Part shown: in pieces, positions 10,972 through 22,088 of the stretch
Numbering within the stretch: the first letter of the stretch is position 1
Layout: each line of letters opens with the position of its first letter
Source: Discostella pseudostelligera
Lineage: Eukaryota; Bacillariophyta; Thalassiosirophyceae; Thalassiosirales; Thalassiosiraceae
DNA: 26,516 nt
Assembly: GCA_036940085.1 (NCBI GenBank)
Contig: JALLBK010000384.1
Location: forward strand, 8,671-35,186
Direction of reading: 5' to 3'
The notes under the pieces: model-generated
Seen by the model: the letters and a program-made list of their open reading frames with translations, nothing else
Databases searched by the model: none
Told to the model about the DNA's origin: nothing
Program-made: the position numbers and the translations under genes

Positions 10972-12802
10972 CGCTGATGGGAATCTGTATTGCAACAGGG
11001 AAGTTGGTTTTGGAATGTGTGGTGATGAGAGATTAATGAACGAGTACTCCAAAATGAGAGTGAAACAAGACCACGAGGAAGCTTTATCAAATGAATGGCC
11101 AATCAATCCTCACCATGCAATGGACCACACACCGTGCCGATAGATGCGATGACTCAATTGTTTGTCCATGTTGATGTTGATCTTGGAGCAGATTATTTGC
11201 ACACTCTTTACGTGTTCTTTCGGCGCCATCGTAAAACGAGAAAGAGACACAAGACCACATAGCGATAGTAACCATCACCAACATCAGCAACCAGCAATCC
11301 AAGGCAACCCCTTCTCGCCTCTCCTCTGGGTTACGAAAGTATTAAGCACAGTATGAAATCTTCGACAGTGCAGTTGTTAATAATGAGGATGATGTGGTCG
11401 CCATGTTCGATATCTACCTGCAACTGTCATCTCTCTCTTAAGTAAACGACAACAGCAGCATCGGTGATGTTGCGAGGGCTGTGATTGTGGTAGGTTGAAT
11501 GAGGTACGATCTCTACGACACACCTAAAATAATAGAGACTCTCTCTGAGAGTGAAGATGGAGCGAGAAGATGATAGAAGATGCACGGCCATACCCCCACT
11601 CGCAGTAGTAGCCAAGCCAGCAGAGCGGTATGAGGTATGTCTTGTTGAGTGCCTGGTGTGGCAATCCTCGCCGGTTGATTGTTGATGCCTGCAATTCTTC
11701 CTTCTTGCAATGTCCTCTCTTCGTCCGACAGCAGCATCGGTATGAGATGAGATTTCATTGTTGCATTCCTGATAAGGATATCCTAGCCTGTTGAATATCA
11801 CATGTTGTTGCGTCTCTGCAATTATTCCTTCTCTCTTGTAAGCCGGCACTGAATCGGTCATTCGTGAAATCAATGTTCTGTTCCAGATCTGCTGGCAACT
11901 GGCAATCTTCTATCTTCTCCAATCCGATGGGTTCTTAATTACCTGCAAACGTTACAATATCATCCCCCATTTCTCTCTCTTCAATCGATATTATCGTTGT
12001 TTTGTGTTCCTGGTGGTCAAAATCCCCCCAATTTCATTTTTTGTCGCATGTGTCCACTGCCAAAATTCCTTATTGAGTTCCCCACACAATGACGTGACGA
12101 GAGAGGCACAAGAGGTGACCAAACAGAGTTTGGTCAACAAGGAGCCAATGGGAATCTCCTCTCTCTCGCTTTCTTCAGCAACCGCGCCATGTTTGCCTGA
12201 TGATTTTGATAGATTGAGTCAGCGGTGATGATCGAAAAATTTGTTCCTCTGTTGTGACATCATCTACACAAATAATGCAGTTGAATGAATGGAATTGAGA
12301 ATCGCAAGTTCCACTTGACTTGGACTTCAAGGAGGGAATTTGTCGCGGCACAATAATTTGTTGGTGGTGTCGTTTGCCGTTGGCCATCGACAGTACTGGC
12401 ACTGGCAATGTCTGTCTGCCTTCTCCCCATACACCCATCAGTGACATAAACATAACCCCTTGATTATATCATAGCCAACCTACCAACCAATATATCATAT
12501 TTTCAACCCCCCGGCAGGCGATTTCCGTGTCGATTGATGGACGTTGGTCGTTGTCAATGAATTCAACTCTGTCTCTGCGCTCTTGACGTTAAGGGCGGCG
12601 GTCGCCAGATGACGGAGAAACAATTGGGTTGATCAATGAATATTACAGCCAAACGATGAGTAGAAATTTGATGAGGCGCTAGGAAGATGATCATCTAGTA
12701 GCAGGAACTCTCTGTGGTGTTTAGCGGCGTGCCCGGAATCGGACGCTGCATGTTCATGGTCACTATGGTATTTGGTCTCCTATGCTCTCCCATGAGACGG
12801 TG

Positions 12803-12838
12803 CGTCTGCTTTCGCGGCTTTTCGCGGCCGGGCAGACG
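12803..12838. repeat. hairpin with internal direct repeat
   Basis: Perfect 7-base arms cgtctgc (12803–12809) and gcagacg (12832–12838) enclose a GC-rich loop. The loop is itself built of two 10-base direct copies starting ttcgcggc at 12811 and 12821. Nothing ties it to a gene. Confidence 0.6.
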
Positions 12839-12847
12839 ATGTGTCTT

Positions 12848-13150
12848 ATGTTTCTACCACTCGGTTTCGGTATGTACACTTTGTATTGTTCCTCTGTGGA
12901 CTTTGGCGCGAGGTCTCTCGCATTTGAATGGGTTCTCAAAAATTCAAATTCGACATAGCGTGGTATAAACCTACTTGTCGGATTCAGTATGTGGACTTTT
13001 AACTGTTCCTCTGTGGATATTCTGGCGCTAAGTAGGTTTCACGTGTTTGAATGGGTTCTCAAATTCAAATTTCGAAATTAGCGCCCTATGTTTCTACGTC
13101 ACGGATCCTGTATGCAAGTGATTTACTGATTCCTATGTTTGCGCTCATCT
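12848..13150. repeat. decayed tandem repeat, about 120-base period, 2–3 units
   Basis: The word ttcctctgtgga occurs at 12889 and 13006, and a diverged version at about 13130. The word tttgaatgggttctcaaa occurs at 12923 and 13046, each followed by attcaaa-type sequence. The word tatgtttctac occurs near 12848 and 13087. Spacings of 117–124 bases indicate diverged tandem units. The origin is unknown; a short non-coding mobile element or satellite fragment is possible. Confidence 0.7.
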
Positions 13151-14054
13151 TCCCGCTAAAAATTCTCTGACCCCTGCCCGCAGCCCGTAGCCGTGGCCAC
13201 CACCAACATTATTTTATTGCATGCCATTGATCATTGATTTGACCGTGACCATGGCCGGCGGCTGCCGCGGCATCAGGATCAAGCATCACCACAGCTCCAC
13301 TACTTCGTCTACCATGTCTGAGAGAGGGGGTACATCACCATCGATCCCTCTCTCTGTGTGTGTTCTTGAGCCGCTAGCACCAGCACTGCCGCCGTCGGTT
13401 TCAGAATGTAAAATGGACATCTCGATAACATGCTGGCAGCTGGCAACAGGCACTGGCACTTCTTACAATGGCGACAGAGATAGAAATGCGGTATAATACT
13501 AATATCATACACCCTCCCGTGGATTCCAAAGGGTTTCGTTTGTTTGAGACGACCACCACTCTCTGTCATGGGATTATGAAATTATGACTACAGTCACTTG
13601 AAACTTAAAAGTTAGACACATATACAAGATGAAATCTAGCACCTATTTGAGAGCAAGAATTGCCATCCGAAACGGTTCACATGGGGGGAGGCAAGATCAA
13701 TTGAGCACGATGAACTTGACAAACAGAACAATTCATTTGGAGAGGAAAGGTTTGCGGTTGATGAGGGTGAATGGGGTAGGTGAAAAACATAGTCGACAAC
13801 TTCAAACAAACAATCCTCCACAAAGTAGAATGCCTGCGTCATCATACTTGCCAAGCATGCCCACGACAATACTCTCTTTGCTCAGCAGACGAGAGGGGGG
13901 TGGAGAGTCTCCTTCCAACTCGGCAACCAAGTGAAATGAACATTGTTTCCTCTGACTGTTTTTAAAAACTTGTGCACATTTTTTGTTGGTTGGTCATTTC
14001 ATTTTTGAGACGAAGGTTCACCTCTTTGAAACGCAAGAATTGAAACCTGAAACG

Positions 14055-15637
14055 ATGAACATTGATCAAAAACCTGGCGACGATGAGGACGGAAGTGAAT
14101 TCACGGATCAGCAATCGAACATGTCGGAGGATGTTGCTCATGGATTAGATTCTTCATTTGCAACGATGGATCAACCAAAGATGGTGAGAACTTGTGTTTC
14201 AATCAAATGAGCTTGATTCTATTGCATTAGATTACAATTTCTGTAATCTCGACTGACAAACATGTTCCATCCACAGAAGAAAGCTAAAATCGAAGAAGAG
14301 ACGATGCCGAACGTTGGTGGCTTTGTTGGAATGTCCGGAGATTCGAATACGCTAACGATGGGATCAATGTTGTACCCTCCGACTTTCAACCCGAACTTTA
14401 ATGTTGCATTTGGTGCAGGGCCTTCCGCGACAAATTGTGCAGGTCATCCCATGCAGATGGGTTATCATCCAGGCACAAGTCCAGGCTTTCATTCTATGGG
14501 ACACGCAAACTATTATATGTACGGATATCCGAGTTTTGCAATGGCTAATCATCACCTGACAAATAATGGAGGTGGCGTTGGACACACTCCAGGTGCTCAT
14601 TCAAATAATGGTCACGAGATACACGGTGGCCAGCAGATTTCGGGGATGACTCCACTTGCGTTTGCAGCCATGCCCGCGAACATTCCTTTTGCTCGCGGTC
14701 TCCCGGGACAGGAGGGAAACAACTTCCACCACCCGGCAGTGCTGCAGGTCGTCTCGGCGGACTCGCTAATGGAGAATTCTAGCCGGCCGGCACAAGTCTC
14801 AGTGGTTCAATATGGAAATGCCGCGTCATTGCAGCAACCGAAAAAGTGGGTTCGGTGGAGCGATCATGAAGATCAGATGCTCAGTAGAGCTGTTGATCAG
14901 TGGGGTGAAAATAACTTTCGATACATTTCCGAACAAATTTTTCATGGCACGAGGACAGAAGTCCAGTGCAAAAATCGATGGAAGAAGGTGATTTTCAATT
15001 CGTCACATGCGTGCAATTCTGCATGTCTGCAGCTCCGGACAAGAATACTCATTATTCCGTCGCAACTTCCACTTTTAGGCTCTTCAACCCGGACTAGTCA
15101 AAGGCCGTTGGACACAGGAAGAAGACGACATTATCATCGAATGTGTCAAAGCCGGCAATGAGAAATGGTCAGATATCGCCAGGCGGCTTCCTGGTCGAAT
15201 TGGAGAGCAGATTAAGGAGCATTGGATGAATGTGTTGGATCCTGATGTCAAGAAGGGTGTTTGGACAGAGGCTGAAATGAAAATTCTACGCGATTCTCAG
15301 AAGGAGTTGGGCAACAAGTGGTCGGATATTGCTAAGCGCATTCCTGGCCGATCTGAAAACTCTGTCAAGAACCGATGGTACAACCAAAAGACGGTCAGTA
15401 AGATATTATCTGTTTTGAAAATAAGTGCTTCATGTTACTCATTTCATCTTCTACTATGGTACGCAGTCTGATCGTAGAGCGCAGAAGAAGCGTGAGCTTG
15501 CAACACCTGAGCAGTCGGAGTCTGAGCAGAATGCCATAGAGCTGCAGCAGCATATTGCCGAGGAAATGAATGACCAGCAATCGGAACAGAATGGGGTGGA
15601 AGAGCGCGAGTCTGATGATGACCTCCAATTTCTTTAG
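14055..15637 (+). CDS. R1R2R3-type MYB transcription factor (3R-MYB)
   Basis: Four exons join in frame: 14055–14183, 14277–14987, 15079–15393 and 15467–15637, giving 441 residues. All three introns (93, 91 and 73 bases) are phase 0. The N-terminal half is Gly/His/Met/Asn-rich and low complexity. Three tandem MYB repeats follow at about residues 225–385. R1 starts RWSDHEDQ and ends CKNRWKK, R2 starts KGRWTQEEDD and R3 starts KGVWTEAEM. The recognition-helix residues of R3 (SENSVKNRWYN) match the family well. In R1 the central Trp is replaced by Phe within a slightly longer loop. The second intron falls at the R1–R2 boundary. The tail is Glu/Gln/Asp-rich. Family members bind DNA in the nucleus; in plants and animals the 3R class is linked to cell-cycle genes, but the target here is unknown. 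An in-frame ATG at 13983 would add 24 residues. Confidence 0.9.
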
Positions 15638-15947
15638 AAGAACGCTCCTGCAGTCGCGGAAGCAAAATCTTAACTCTTGAGTGTCATCTGCGATCTTATG
15701 GCTATCTAAACGTTCGGGACTGATATCTACAGGAAGGGAGTCTACTGTTGCAGCAAGTTCAATCAATTAGATTCGTTTAATATAGAAATGCTATCAATTC
15801 TGCTGCTTTGTCCTCTACGCATGTATTGTGTCTCCCAAAGTTCTTGGGAACATCTGTCCAATAGATGCCCTCGATTTTATGAAGAGGAGACTGGACACGG
15901 ATTTTATGAAATGAATGAGGAGATGAACACACAAAGGAGAACCGCAT
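15638..15947. other. intergenic, convergent 3' ends
   Basis: This 310-base gap holds the 3' ends of the MYB gene (+) and of the large Cys-pair protein gene (−). I see no coding signal in it. Confidence 0.5.
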
Positions 15948-18900
15948 TTACATGATACCCATCGCAGGGTCAATTGCACTAGCAGCCTGTCCAACCTGCT
16001 GCTGATACACATCATGCATATCCTTCACGCCACCTTTCCTCTTATCTTTCTCCTCTTTTGTCAGTGCATACTTCTCCCTCTGCCTCTCACGACATCGTAC
16101 GCACTTAGTTGCTAAGCCTTTGTCACCAAATGCTGCCCAAGGACGAAAATTTTTACATCCCTTGCACCACTTAATTTCAAGACCAGAGGATGTCACTAGC
16201 CACACGTTGACGTCGCATATCGTGCATAGGCCCTTATTTTGGGTAGGTATACTGGCGTAGTTGCCAAGAGTGCTGGCGCCAGAGAGAGAGTTCAATACTA
16301 TGTTCGACGACGAGGACGAAACAGACTTGTTTGAATTGTTGCCTGTGCTATCACCCAGCGGGGCGACAGTACCACCCGTCGATCCTGTACCACTCAAGTT
16401 TGTAGCACTGGTGCTGTAGACAACCTTCTTGGTTTTCCCACCAGTCGAGCATGGACACGCTTGACCACACATGACGCAACACCTCATACCCTCCGGCACA
16501 TTTGGACTCGGCTTATTGGACATATGCCCAGGGAAATTCACGAGATTATTAAACTCTGGAATCTGCGCATCCTTAAACTTTTCAATATCACCCTGAAACT
16601 TCGAAGGTATCGGAGGTTTGATAGGGACGCACTTGCGTTTCGATGATGAAGAAGTTAGCAAGTCGAGTTGGTGCGGAAGTAGAGGATAACCACTGTATCT
16701 GTCTCCTCGGCCGCTTGGTGCCACGTTAGTCAGCGGTGAGAAGTGATGGTATGATGGTGGCGGCAGGTGATGCTGAGGAGGCATTTGGTGGCGAGGTGGC
16801 CCGTTGCCACGTAAGTTGCGCACGCGATCATTGGGATTGTACGAGGCGTGGTGTTGGTGGCCTGCAGCGGGGTTGTACATATTATGATAGTACCCTTGAT
16901 GAGGCGGCGGAGGTCTATATGGTGAGGTGGCACCATGATGATGAGGATGGTGCTGGTGGTGAGGGATGGGGCTGTGAGCGATGCCACTATTGGGACGGAC
17001 ATTATGTTGATAATCACTTGCCCATGGCGAGCTGTGTACTTGTGAGATGGGTTTGGCCGACGACGAAGGGACGTTTCTTGGCGTGCGGCGAGGAGTATTG
17101 ATTTCATTGGTATCGTTGGCGCAGTTTTCTTGACCATGATGCCCATCGTCGAAATACAAGGGTAACGGCGAAGTAGATAGGCGGCCGTTTCCCTCGCTGT
17201 CGTTCGCTCCGCCTTTAGTGACTTCCATTTCTCGCATAGTCGGTGACAACATGGATAAGATACTTTTGACACCGCCTTGCTCTCCATTTCCGTTATCTGT
17301 ATTAAGATATGGTCCCTCCTCATACTTCTTCTCGAGGACATTATCCTTCCAAAAACTTCTAGGCGATCCCAGTGGATGGTTGCTTCTTCCATCGCCCCCG
17401 ACGCTGGTGAAGCTCCAGCCACTCTTTGTACTATCCAACAAACCTAAATACCGCGGGGTGTTCTCAAGCGGGCTCTCACCGTTGGTAGTACTCCAACTTA
17501 ACTGAGGCGAGTCATCCTCACCAACCCCACCGACCAGGCTGTGACCACTACTCGCATCGACGTGCAGGGGTGTGAAAGTCTGCCCGCGTAGATGTCCATT
17601 TAGACTGCGTATATCATCCGTTAACTCCGCCTCCATTATGTTACTCATCAACATGTCAGTTGTGGGCGTTTCAGCGCCTCCTATCAAGTCAAACATGGTC
17701 GGACTATCATCGTGGCTCATGTTCATGCTGTCGGAGGAAGAACCCGGTACGCGGCGAGATGATGGTGCAGGGGTGAGCCCGTCGAGGCGAAATACAAATG
17801 GACCTACGCCTTCTCTCGCTCGTGTCTTCCTAGTGTTCTTCGTGTTACGCTTCTTCGGTGTCCTGCCCTCATCAATGTCCATATCACCATTCATCGTCTC
17901 CATCTCGTTGTTGCCAGTAACTGCATTCATGGGACTCGGTCCACAAAGTTCAGCAAGTTCAGCAGAATAATTGGAGTGGATGCTCAAGTTCTTGAGAATC
18001 ATTTTACCTCCGTCCGAAAAAGTTGACGAGACTTCAAGCAGCTTCATGGTATCATCGTCATCATTAGTATCGACGTTTGCCATTATTTGTTGGCCTGAAG
18101 GTTTCGAGCGATGGATGGATTGACTTCGGCGGCCTGCCGCCGCCAAGGTTGATTGAGCGGATGCTCTAGGTGGTCCCTTACGCCGTTTTCCCTTTGGAGA
18201 GGATACTTTTCATTGCGGTATTTGTTTCGGAAGGAAGGCATCCATTGGAATGCAAAAAGGTAGAGTGATCATGAGCAATCGATTCAGCTGTGCTGCAAAA
18301 GAGCAGTAATAAACAATACAAAGAGGAGTAACGTCACTCACCCAAACTGCTTAAGCTCATCCCGGCCAGACTACCCATGTCACCATCCCCGGTTGTTGCA
18401 GTGTCATCGTCGTCATCGTAATGAAAGTTGTTCTCTCCATTGTCGTGATAAGCATTATCACCATCATATTCATAGTAATATTCATCGCTGAGAAAGCTCT
18501 CCTTGGTGTTCAAATCATCACGGGCGTCATCATTGCCTTGTTCTCCTTCCTGCATTGTCGGCGGTTCAATTCGATGGCGTTTCTTCATCTTCTCCTCTTT
18601 CTTTGGAAATGTGTTTGTTCTGGAAGGTGATGACGGAGTACGAGCATTATCACCCTCATTATCCGCTCTCGCTGATTGTGCACCCCGTATTCTTTGTTGT
18701 TGGGTTCCGCGGTCCGAATGTGCAGATGAAGAAGTGGTAAACGATGCTGCGTGGTGTTGCGAATGGCCACCGTACCCGGGCCAATATGGATGATGGTACT
18801 GTGGAAACAACTGTGATTGATGTTGTGAGCTCTGACTTTGCGACGGCGGCTGCTGCTGCTGCTGAAGGTGATATGGGTGATATCCATGTTGCTGTTGCTG

Positions 18901-20587
18901 CTGAAGGTGATATTGGTGATATCCTATGCAAAGTGAAAGACATTTGATTCAATGATACGTATTAGTGTAAGTGCGTATGAGTCACGAAACAAAAGATCGT
19001 CATTGAATCGTACCCCTCGATGCATGATGCGCAGCAGCGGCATGATGCCATCCATAATGAGCATGGTACTGTGCAGTATTCGGATGGTTTGGATGTTGCT
19101 GCTTTGAGGTTGTTGCCGTCGAAGTTGTGGATGACGATATAGTTAACGATAGATAGACATTATCATTGTCGCTTTGGGAAGTCCATGAGGCGGCTTCTCC
19201 TACACCCATTACCGAGAGCGAGGTGGAAGAAGAGGCGATGGTGTCGGGCCTTGTCGCTGTCGAGTTCTGTTTCGTACTGTCGCCGCCGTTGTCCTTGGCA
19301 TTATCATCACCTTCTTCGGGAGAATTCATATTGTCATCTCTGCTCTCCACTTTGATGGTTGCAGTGATAGACGAAGAAGAGCTCTCTATGTTAATTTCCT
19401 TCCCACTGACTTTCTTGTCCCCTGCTTCTCGACCGTCTTCTCCGAGGATTACATCATCGTCCTCAGCCTCCTTGCTATTCTTCTTGTCGGCGCACTTCGT
19501 CTCCTGCTCGCGACCGAGGTTGTTGGGGGCATCTTGATCTTTATCATCATGTTGACGATCGCCACTTTCTTCGTTGTGTTGATTCTTCTTCATGACTTGT
19601 TTGCTTGATGAGACATTATTCGGAACGGCTGCCTTCTTTGTCGGTTGAGGTTGTGGTTGTGGCTGCTGCTGATTCTGTTGTTGATGATGAAGCTGCTGTT
19701 GCTGGTGGTATGCCTTGTAATATCCCGAGTAGGCACGTTGCACTGCGGCAGTGGACCAATGATGTTGTTGCTGAGAAGAAGTAGATGTAGAAGCAGATGA
19801 TGAGGAAGTCGCTCCATGAGTAGTTTGTGGAACAGGATTTGGAGGGTGATGAAATGCCGCCGCTGCGGCATGATGGTGATATGCTGCTGCTGGATGGTGC
19901 GGGTGATGATATGCCGGATGGTGATTGTACGCCACAGCAGGATGATATGGATGATGGGCATGGTGATGGGGATGATGATAACCTAGGATATAGAAGTTGG
20001 GAGTAGACGCAAGCAGATTGAGCGAAAGCAGAAGATTGTGAGTTACCTAGATAGCAATAGATTGGGAAAGATCTCTTGAATGTTGAGTGAGACATAATGC
20101 AAATAGATGATAGTCACCACTCACCCTGAGCCAGTGGATAAGCATTCATCTGCGAAGGATGTCGAGCCTTCGAAGGAGGCGATCGCAGTTGGCCGTCAAT
20201 GTGCTTGGTGCTGTTGGTTGTGGTAGACACCTTTGCGGTGGAAGTAGTATTGGCAGCAGTATTGGCAGCAGGAGCAGGAGCAGCAGCAGGAGCAGCACTG
20301 CCGCCGCTACTCGCCGTCGTCGGGATCATAGTCGACATCTTGCCATCGTCATCAGGCTTGCCACTTCCGTTGCCACTCTCTACGTTAGAATCATTAGCTG
20401 TCGCAGCATTTAACGTTGCTTCGCTTCCAGGTACCTCTGAAATCGATGCTTCTAGTACCTCCCGCTGCCGACAATTATTTTGTATTACATCATCAGCGGC
20501 GGCATCTCCGTTATTTCCGTCAGCGGGCGCAGGTGTTGCCTTCGATTCAAGGTCATTAACAGCCGACGAATTTCCTTCCTCGCTCAT
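15948..20587 (-). CDS. large His/Gln/Tyr-rich protein with C-terminal zinc-ribbon-like Cys pairs
   Basis: Exons in coding order are 20587–20125, 19982–19014, 18923–18342 and about 18205–15948. They join to 1,424 codons including the stop. All three introns (142, 90 and about 136 bases) are phase 1. Exon 1 is Ala/Thr/Ser-rich. Exons 2 and 3 each open with Gly-Tyr-His and continue in His/Tyr/Ala or His/Gln/Tyr-rich sequence with acidic Ser-rich ends. Exon 4 starts with a basic Lys/Arg patch (SPKGKRRKG) that could be a nuclear signal. It contains FVFRLDGLTP and His/Pro-rich tracts, and ends with Cys pairs: a CC-MCG-ACPC cluster near 16450–16490, then three CX2C pairs spaced 16 and 17 residues apart (about 16075–16235) around KWCKGCKNFRPW. 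That spacing fits a zinc-binding ribbon. A nuclear regulatory role is inference. The acceptor of exon 4 is the least certain; another in-phase AG precedes 18134. The Met at 20587 is the first ATG. Confidence 0.75.
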
Positions 20588-21114
20588 GGTTATCCTCGCC
20601 ACAGATGATGTTGTTGCCGTTGGTGGTGCGCGATGTTTATGTATTGACCTCCGCCCTGATCACAATGGTTTGGTGTCACTGTTCCGATTTCGACACACTC
20701 TTCGACAATCTCTCCTCACTCCATTGATAATTCCGCCATCGTCCGACACCTTTCCATTTAATTCGAGAGGTATTTGAGGTTGGCCGATGGACGGTGCTCG
20801 GTGCTCGGTGGGTGGTCGATGGTAGTGCCTAGATGATGATGGTGATGATGATGGTGGTGGAGAGGCTGCTCACGTGCACCATATCTCTCTCTCTAGTGCA
20901 CTCTACCATACCACAACACGCGAAAAGGCAGAATCTCATTGTCATGGTGTTGTTTACTCCTATTTTTAATCGCATCCTCCGTCACCGTTGGTTGCAATAA
21001 GAGTAACGGTTCTAATTGAAGGGGTGAATAGTACGGTCACGTAGGAATTCGTAAGTGTTGTCGTTGGCGAGGTGGAAAAATAATAACGGTCAATGGGGTA
21101 GGTAAAGCAAAAAC

Positions 21115-21222
21115 TACGTTCTACGTATCGTTAGAATACGTGCTTAGTACGAGGTCCTACGTATCTCACGAGCCTGCATGTACGTACAAACGTGTAGTCA
21201 AATTGTAAGTACGGTAAGTACG
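21115..21222. promoter_or_regulatory. cluster of TACGT(A) words and tandem 9-mer
   Basis: TACGT occurs at 21115, 21122, 21137, 21158 and 21181, three of them as the palindrome TACGTA. They are followed by two adjacent copies of gtaagtacg (21205–21213 and 21214–21222). This density in about 110 bases, 0.5–0.6 kb upstream of the gene starting at 20587, suggests binding sites for an ACGT-core factor such as a bZIP protein (inference). Confidence 0.35.
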
Positions 21223-21331
21223 GTGCATACACAACATCACATACATAGGAATAAATATGATTCAACTAAAGGACGGCAAACTTCTATGTAGGACCCAGTA
21301 TCTGCTTGTCAAAAATGAGCATGCTTCAACC

Positions 21332-21350
21332 TGAATGATGTCATCATTCA
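21332..21350. repeat. 19-base palindrome, 9-base arms
   Basis: The arms tgaatgatg and catcattca are perfectly complementary around a single T. The centre reads TGATGTCATCA, a near-symmetrical bZIP-like word. It is non-coding and the purpose is unknown. Confidence 0.7.
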
Positions 21351-21950
21351 TTGTTCATGCAAATGAAAATTTTGGAATTCCATCAAGATGGAATTATTTC
21401 CACGGATTCCTCTCTGTTCAAAATGTACCAGGTGGCACATACTCCTACTGTCACATCCCACATACTCCTGTTTTGGGTGGAGTAGATTGGTCCCAAAGTG
21501 GAGTAGTATGTTCCTCGTGCAGAATGTCTTTTTGGATGGAATTTTTGTGTGTGCGAAGCTAGTGTTTTTTGGATAGAATTTTCAAAAAATCCATGCCCAA
21601 GACATTTGCAAAAGGGGTGTATGCATCACCACACACAACCACACAACCTTCGCACAACTCATTGTCGAACCATGGCCGCCGCCACCAATAGTCCATAGCA
21701 ATGCAAATATGGATAACATTAAATTCTCCCTATATCCCCTTGACTTCATATTTAAACTATTAAAAGCTACATTTCTACACAACAATCACCAAACAAGACC
21801 TTTCTCGTAATCTGGCAAAATTAGTATGCATTGGAGTACTCGTACACTAGTACTCAATTCCTATTCATTGCTTCTTGTGAATGTGCCAATTGCTTCTGAG
21901 ACAAGAAAGCTGCATCCGGACATAATGAGTGCTCTTTATGTCAGTTTGCT

Positions 21951-22000
21951 AGCTTCACCTAGCTTTGCCTAGCTTTGCCTAGCTTTGCCTAGCAAAGCCT
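21951..22000. repeat. 10-base tandem repeat (agctttgcct)
   Basis: Five adjacent 10-mers are present: agcttcacct, three identical agctttgcct, and agcaaagcct. The last two units pair as an inverted repeat, ctttgc…gcaaag. The array sits about 90 bases before the transposase relic and might mark the old terminal region of that element (inference). Confidence 0.85.
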
Positions 22001-22088
22001 AAGATCACTTTTAAGCATCAAATAAGCTCACAATTTTCATCTGAAGACAATCTGCACATCTCCGTTGTTTTGTGACTTTCACCTTCAG

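Larger units (their letters stand above)
10972..14054. other. 3.1-kb region without a convincing gene
   Basis: This lies between two divergently transcribed genes. It contains many short frames in both strands, the longest at 11427–11873 (−), which has no domain or normal composition. A decayed tandem repeat occupies about 12848–13150 and a hairpin lies at 12803–12838; both are listed separately. The remainder is likely promoter and 5' leader sequence for the flanking genes (inference). Confidence 0.45.
20588..22088. promoter_or_regulatory. upstream region of the large Cys-pair gene plus unassigned DNA
   Basis: The first few hundred bases should contain the promoter of the minus-strand gene starting at 20587. 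A CACGTG palindrome lies at 20871–20876. A cluster of TACGT words lies at 21115–21186, followed by the tandem 9-mer gtaagtacg at 21205–21222. Farther right are inverted repeats (21332–21350 and about 21379–21398) and a 10-base tandem array (21951–22000). I see no credible gene. Confidence 0.5.

Noticed and set aside
11427..11873. Minus-strand frame of 148 codons
   Set aside because: No recognised domain, mixed composition, and overlapping frames of similar length. Treated as chance in non-coding DNA.
19983..20124. Possible microexon inside the first intron of the large Cys-pair gene
   Set aside because: An AG followed directly by GTAACT sits near 20047, but the only visible candidate exon of 28 bases would break the phase-1 joining of exons 1 and 2.
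20199..20777. Plus-strand frame of 192 codons, Ala/Ser/Leu-rich
   Set aside because: It mirrors exon 1 of the large Cys-pair gene and shows no domain. The minus-strand exon joins in phase to three others.
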